From UBA5704 sp036264355 (GTDB taxonomy: Bacteria > Acidobacteriota > Thermoanaerobaculia > Multivoradales > UBA5704), in NCBI GenBank assembly GCA_036264355.1, contig DATARD010000403.1, positions 1 through 64,000 on the forward strand: a stretch of DNA of 64,000 bases, written 5' to 3'. The notes beneath the pieces were generated by a model that was not told the DNA's origin, did not search any database, and saw only the letters and a program-made list of their open reading frames with translations. A program made the translations under genes and the position numbers. Below, piece by piece: positions 61,091-64,000 of the stretch (the stretch's first letter is position 1; each line of letters starts with the position of its first letter).

Positions 61091-61903
61091 CTAGCAACTG
61101 ATGCACCTGCCCAGGAGGTTCGACCACTCGTCCTGGTAGGAGTAGCCGCCGGTGCCGATGAACGGCGAGGGCGTCCAGGCGCACTTGTCGTCGGCCTCTT
61201 GGCCGGTCGTACCGTCCCACCAGGCATTCACCGGGTCGGTGGCGGCTTCGCGGGTCTCGTGGACGAGGAAATGCTCCGCGTTCTGCACGTTCGACCAGCC
61301 GGCGACTCTGCAGCCGCTGCAGCCCGGCCAGGGGATGATGGTGTACTTCGCGGTGTGGCCGGAGGTGCTGTACGCGCCATGGTACGCACAGTAGGCGAGG
61401 CTCGGGCCGCCGCACGAGGTGCTGCCACCGCTCGAAGAGTACGAGGTGCTCGGGATGACGACCGTATAGATCGCGCTGTTGTCGAAGGTGTGGGTCGAGA
61501 GATACGTAGTCACCTTGCTCTGGACCGTGGAGTCGGTGACGTTGGTCGGCGGCAGGGTGGTGTCGAACCAGTCGGGGGTGCCGCCGGCGAGGTTGCAGGG
61601 GAAGGTGATTCCATACTGATTGATGGTCTTCCACTCACAGGTGCTGCCGAGCTGGTTGCGGAAGGCCTGCAGGGTCGTGGCGTAGGTGTTGTCGGCGCCA
61701 CCGGTGGCAAAGGTCGGCCCCCAGAAGATCAGGACGACGTGGGGGCAGGCGATGACGCCGCCGCCATGGTTGGTCAGATTCGACTTGTCGAGGCTCGGGG
61801 GCTGCACCCCCTTCGGCTTCGCGTAGCAGATGGGAGCCGCGTGGGCCGCGGCGGCCAACAGGCCGCAAGACAGCATCAGCGCGCACTTCATGGATCGCGT
61901 CAT
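61091..61903 (-). CDS. Secreted EXORDIUM-like / putative metalloprotease-type protein
   Basis: 270 aa. Signal peptide MKCALMLSCGLLAAAAHA. The segment GGGVIACPHVVLIFWGPTF and the C-terminal AEHFLVHETREAATDPVNAWWDGTTGQEADDKCAW resemble the phosphate-induced-1/EXORDIUM-like family and related secreted proteins, in which an H-E-x-x-E-A-x-T-D-P motif may bind metal. Six or more cysteines suggest disulfides. Proteolytic activity is unproven. It is transcribed towards the palindrome at 60945-61080. Confidence 0.7.
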   Translation of the reverse strand: MTRSMKCALMLSCGLLAAAAHAAPICYAKPKGVQPPSLDKSNLTNHGGGVIACPHVVLIFWGPTFATGGADNTYATTLQAFRNQLGSTCEWKTINQYGITFPCNLAGGTPDWFDTTLPPTNVTDSTVQSKVTTYLSTHTFDNSAIYTVVIPSTSYSSSGGSTSCGGPSLAYCAYHGAYSTSGHTAKYTIIPWPGCSGCRVAGWSNVQNAEHFLVHETREAATDPVNAWWDGTTGQEADDKCAWTPSPFIGTGGYSYQDEWSNLLGRCISC

Positions 61904-61976
61904 ATCCTGTTCCTCCGCGAGGGTTATTCCTTCAAAGGATCAAGTGCTTGTCGCGATCAGAAGCGAGCCGCTCCCC

Positions 61977-63260
61977 TCATCCCCGCAGCAATCCTTCCAG
62001 CTCGTCCGGATGGCTCGCGCGCATCCGCGCCTCGTCGATGTCGATCTTCCCTTCGCGCACGAGGTTGGCGAGCGACTGCTCCAGGGAGATCATGCCGTGG
62101 CGCTTGCCGAGGGTGATTTCGTTGTAGAGCTTCTGGAGATGATCGCTGCGGATGTGGTGGCGCACCGGGTAGCTCGCCAGGAGGAGCTCCACCGCCGGCA
62201 CCCGGCCGCGGCCGTCGGAGCGCGGCACGAGCTGTTGCACGATGATGGCGTTGAGCGCGAGCGCGAGCTGGTGGCGGATCTGGGTCTGTTGCGCCGGCGG
62301 GAAGACGTCCACGATGCGGTGCACGGCCTGGGCGGCATCGTTGGTGTGCAGGGTCGAGAGGACGAGATGGCCCGTTTCGGCCGCGGTGATCGCCGTCGCG
62401 ACGGTTTCGAGATCGCGCATCTCGCCGACCAGGAGGACGTCCGGATCCTGGCGGAGCGCGGCGCGCAGGGCTTCGGGAAAGGACCGGGCGTCGCGGCCGA
62501 TCTCGATGTGCTCGATGACCGCCTTGCCCGGCCGGTGCTCGTATTCGATCGGATCTTCGATGGTGAGGATGTGGCAGGAGCGGGTACGGTTGAGCTCACC
62601 GACCAGCGCGGCCAGGGTGGACGACTTGCCCGAGCCGGTGGGGCCGCAGACGAGGACGAGGCCCCGGCTCTGCCGCACCAGTTCGGCGAACGAGAGCGGC
62701 AGGTTGAGACCGGCGATGCTGGGGATTTCCAGCGGCAGAGAACGAATCGCCGCGGCGAGCTGGCCGCCCTGCCGGTGCAGGTTCACCCGGAAACGCCAGG
62801 AAGGGCCGCTGGCGATGTCGAGCTCGCGGCCAGGCGACAGGCGGAGCGGGAAGTCCGCATAGCCGCGTTCGTCCAGGTCGCGGCGCGAACGGCCGCCGAG
62901 GTGCGGGCGGAAGATGTGCGCCATCTCGTCGCCGTCGAGCGACTCCCCCTCGGTGCGCACCAAGCGGCCGTCCAGCCTGAAGACCGGCGGCATGCCGGCG
63001 ATCAGCAGCAGGTCGCTCGCGTTCTGGCGGATCATCTCCAGGAGGTAGCGGTCGAGCACCTCCCCCTCCTCCACCCGCGCCTGCGCCGGGCGGTCGAGCA
63101 GCTCGGCGACCGGGGCCGTGCCCCCCGGCACGATGCCCGCGCGCGGGGTGACGAATTCCGGGGGCTCGGTGAATTCCGCCGGCGCGTCGTCCACGATCTC
63201 TCCTGTGTTGAGCTGGCGGACGAGCTGGTCCATCTCCGGGTTGCGGATGCGTTCGGTCAT
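61977..63260 (-). CDS. pilT: PilT/PilU-type twitching motility ATPase
   Basis: 427-aa hexameric secretion ATPase. N-terminal ~70 residues are extra and unmatched. The PilT N-domain starts at EVLDRYLLEMIRQNASDLLLIAGMPPVFRLDGRL, then Walker A VCGPTGSGKSSTLAALVGEL, Asp box ILTIEDPIEYEH, Walker B DPDVLLVGEMRDLET, His box HLVLSTLHTNDAAQAVHRIVDVFP. The AIRAG motif near the C-terminus of PilT is replaced by a HGMISLEQSLANLVREGKI end, closer to PilU/PilB-like variants. It retracts type IV pili if other pil genes exist elsewhere. ATG 63260 chosen; longer in-frame starts exist. Confidence 0.85.
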   Translation of the reverse strand: MTERIRNPEMDQLVRQLNTGEIVDDAPAEFTEPPEFVTPRAGIVPGGTAPVAELLDRPAQARVEEGEVLDRYLLEMIRQNASDLLLIAGMPPVFRLDGRLVRTEGESLDGDEMAHIFRPHLGGRSRRDLDERGYADFPLRLSPGRELDIASGPSWRFRVNLHRQGGQLAAAIRSLPLEIPSIAGLNLPLSFAELVRQSRGLVLVCGPTGSGKSSTLAALVGELNRTRSCHILTIEDPIEYEHRPGKAVIEHIEIGRDARSFPEALRAALRQDPDVLLVGEMRDLETVATAITAAETGHLVLSTLHTNDAAQAVHRIVDVFPPAQQTQIRHQLALALNAIIVQQLVPRSDGRGRVPAVELLLASYPVRHHIRSDHLQKLYNEITLGKRHGMISLEQSLANLVREGKIDIDEARMRASHPDELEGLLRG

Positions 63261-63356
63261 CGCGTCATTCTCTCCCGGCGGGATCATACGGAATGGACGG
63301 GCCGTTCGTCGCCATGCGATAGGATGCGCCCGGCTCACGAACCGAAGGAGAGCGAG

Positions 63357-63830
63357 ATGACGATCCAACCAGGCGATACGATCCCCGACGTCAAGCTGAA
63401 AACAACCGACGGCAAGGACCTCTTCACGACCGACCTCTGCCGCGGCAAGAAGGTCGTCCTCTTTGCCGTGCCAGGGGCGTTCACCCCCACCTGCTCCGAC
63501 TACCACCTGCCCGGCTTCGTGCTGCGCGCCGCGGAGATCAAGGCGAAAGGCGTCGACACGATCGCCTGCGTGGCGGTCAACGATCACCACGTCATGAACG
63601 CCTGGGGCAACTCCCGCGGCACCGGTGACCAGATCCTGATGCTCGCCGACGGCAACGGCGACTTCGCCCGCGCCATGGGAATGGAAGCCGACATCAGCGC
63701 CTACGGCATGGGCAAGCGCTCGCGGCGCTACGCCGCCCTCATCGAGAACGGCGTCGTCAAGGCCATCCAGGTGGATCAACCCGGCCGGCTCGAAGCGAGC
63801 ACGGCCGAAGCGATCCTCAATCTGCTGTAG
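63357..63830 (+). CDS. Peroxiredoxin (Prx5/AhpE-like redoxin)
   Basis: 157-aa thiol peroxidase. Peroxidatic Cys is in FAVPGAFTPTCSDYHLPGF (P-x-x-x-T-x-x-C motif), the R is in GKRSRRYAALIENGVV, and MTIQPGDTIPDVKL opens the thioredoxin fold. Length and motif match Prx5. AAGGAG seven bases before the ATG. Its stop overlaps the convergent NFACT gene by 14 bp. Confidence 0.92.
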   Translation: MTIQPGDTIPDVKLKTTDGKDLFTTDLCRGKKVVLFAVPGAFTPTCSDYHLPGFVLRAAEIKAKGVDTIACVAVNDHHVMNAWGNSRGTGDQILMLADGNGDFARAMGMEADISAYGMGKRSRRYAALIENGVVKAIQVDQPGRLEASTAEAILNLL

Positions 63831-64000
63831 CCGTCGATTCCCTGCCGTCCGGCCGCCACGGCGCCACCTGGACGTTTTTGAAGCGTTCGAGCACGACTTT
63901 GCCCGGCGGCAGGCCGCGCGGCTTGCGCACGTCCTCGGCGCGGCACATGTGGACGGAGACCCGGCCGCCGTTGCGCGCCTTGGAGTAGCCGGCGGCGAGA
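63817..64000 (-). CDS. C-terminal end of an NFACT-R (DUF814) domain protein (5' part outside the window)
   Basis: 61 codons are visible to the TGA at 63817-63819: AAGYSKARNGGRVSVHMCRAEDVRKPRGLPPGKVVLERFKNVQV. The SKAR and V-R-KP-(R)G patterns match the NFACT-R/DUF814 domain that ends RqcH/FbpA-type proteins of ribosome quality control. Whether the full gene is RqcH or a stand-alone NFACT-R protein cannot be seen. Confidence 0.75.
   Translation of the reverse strand, partial: LAAGYSKARNGGRVSVHMCRAEDVRKPRGLPPGKVVLERFKNVQVAPWRPDGRESTATAD

Overview
This is a 64 kb, high-GC bacterial window with dense genes on both strands. An acidobacterial-type duplicated ABC permease, a Ser/Thr kinase coupled to a CHAT protease, many TPR proteins, a selenocysteine formate dehydrogenase and a cyanophycin locus together suggest Acidobacteriota, perhaps a Thermoanaerobaculia-like lineage. 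This is inference from gene content; no rRNA or tRNA gene was recognised.

Layout. 1-5.3 kb: membrane-bound formate dehydrogenase (fdnG with an in-frame UGA/Sec codon, fdnH, fdnI, fdhE). 5.3-5.9 kb: a type II toxin-antitoxin pair followed by a truncated copy of its antitoxin. 6.0-10.8 kb: a broken nonribosomal peptide synthetase (NRPS) island in which only a serine-hydroxymethyltransferase-like gene is intact. 11-19 kb: a small secreted protein, a TPR protein, the ABC permease, an ECF sigma/anti-sigma cluster with a lipase, an exported PLP enzyme and a probable minus-strand structured RNA. 19-24 kb: a decay-prone stretch holding a lipoprotein, a decayed copy of it, a nucleotidyltransferase pair, a duplicated 3' end of typA, and typA itself. 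24-33 kb: tandem hydrolase-TPR genes, an Lrp-type sensor domain, an M20 peptidase, cyanophycin synthetase and cyanophycinase. 33-47.7 kb: secreted proteins, a kinase/CHAT-protease operon, a sigma-54 activator and a second, short cyanophycin-synthetase-like Mur ligase. 47.7-54 kb: a frameshifted ATPase-TPR gene and an unusual ABC import operon whose binding protein carries an OmpA domain. 54-64 kb: housekeeping and accessory genes (SDR, DegV, EEP nuclease, DUF488, a YfhO-like membrane protein, PilT, peroxiredoxin, NFACT-R end).

The most interesting signal is regulatory. Three separate intergenic regions (about 32.8, 41.6 and 43.5 kb), each ahead of a secreted-protein gene, carry pairs of the same 17-bp dyad spaced 33-38 bp apart. 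A sigma-54-type -24/-12 element lies about 80-100 bp downstream of each pair. A sigma-54 activator with an intact GAFTGA motif is encoded at 44.3-45.9 kb. Together these look like a local sigma-54 regulon for exported lectin/beta-helix-type proteins. Other notable items are the candidate ncRNA at 18.9-19.15 kb, the short Mur ligase lacking ATP-grasp, the OmpA-fused binding protein, a 21-bp minisatellite at 35.1-35.45 kb, and a family of long GC-rich palindromes between genes.
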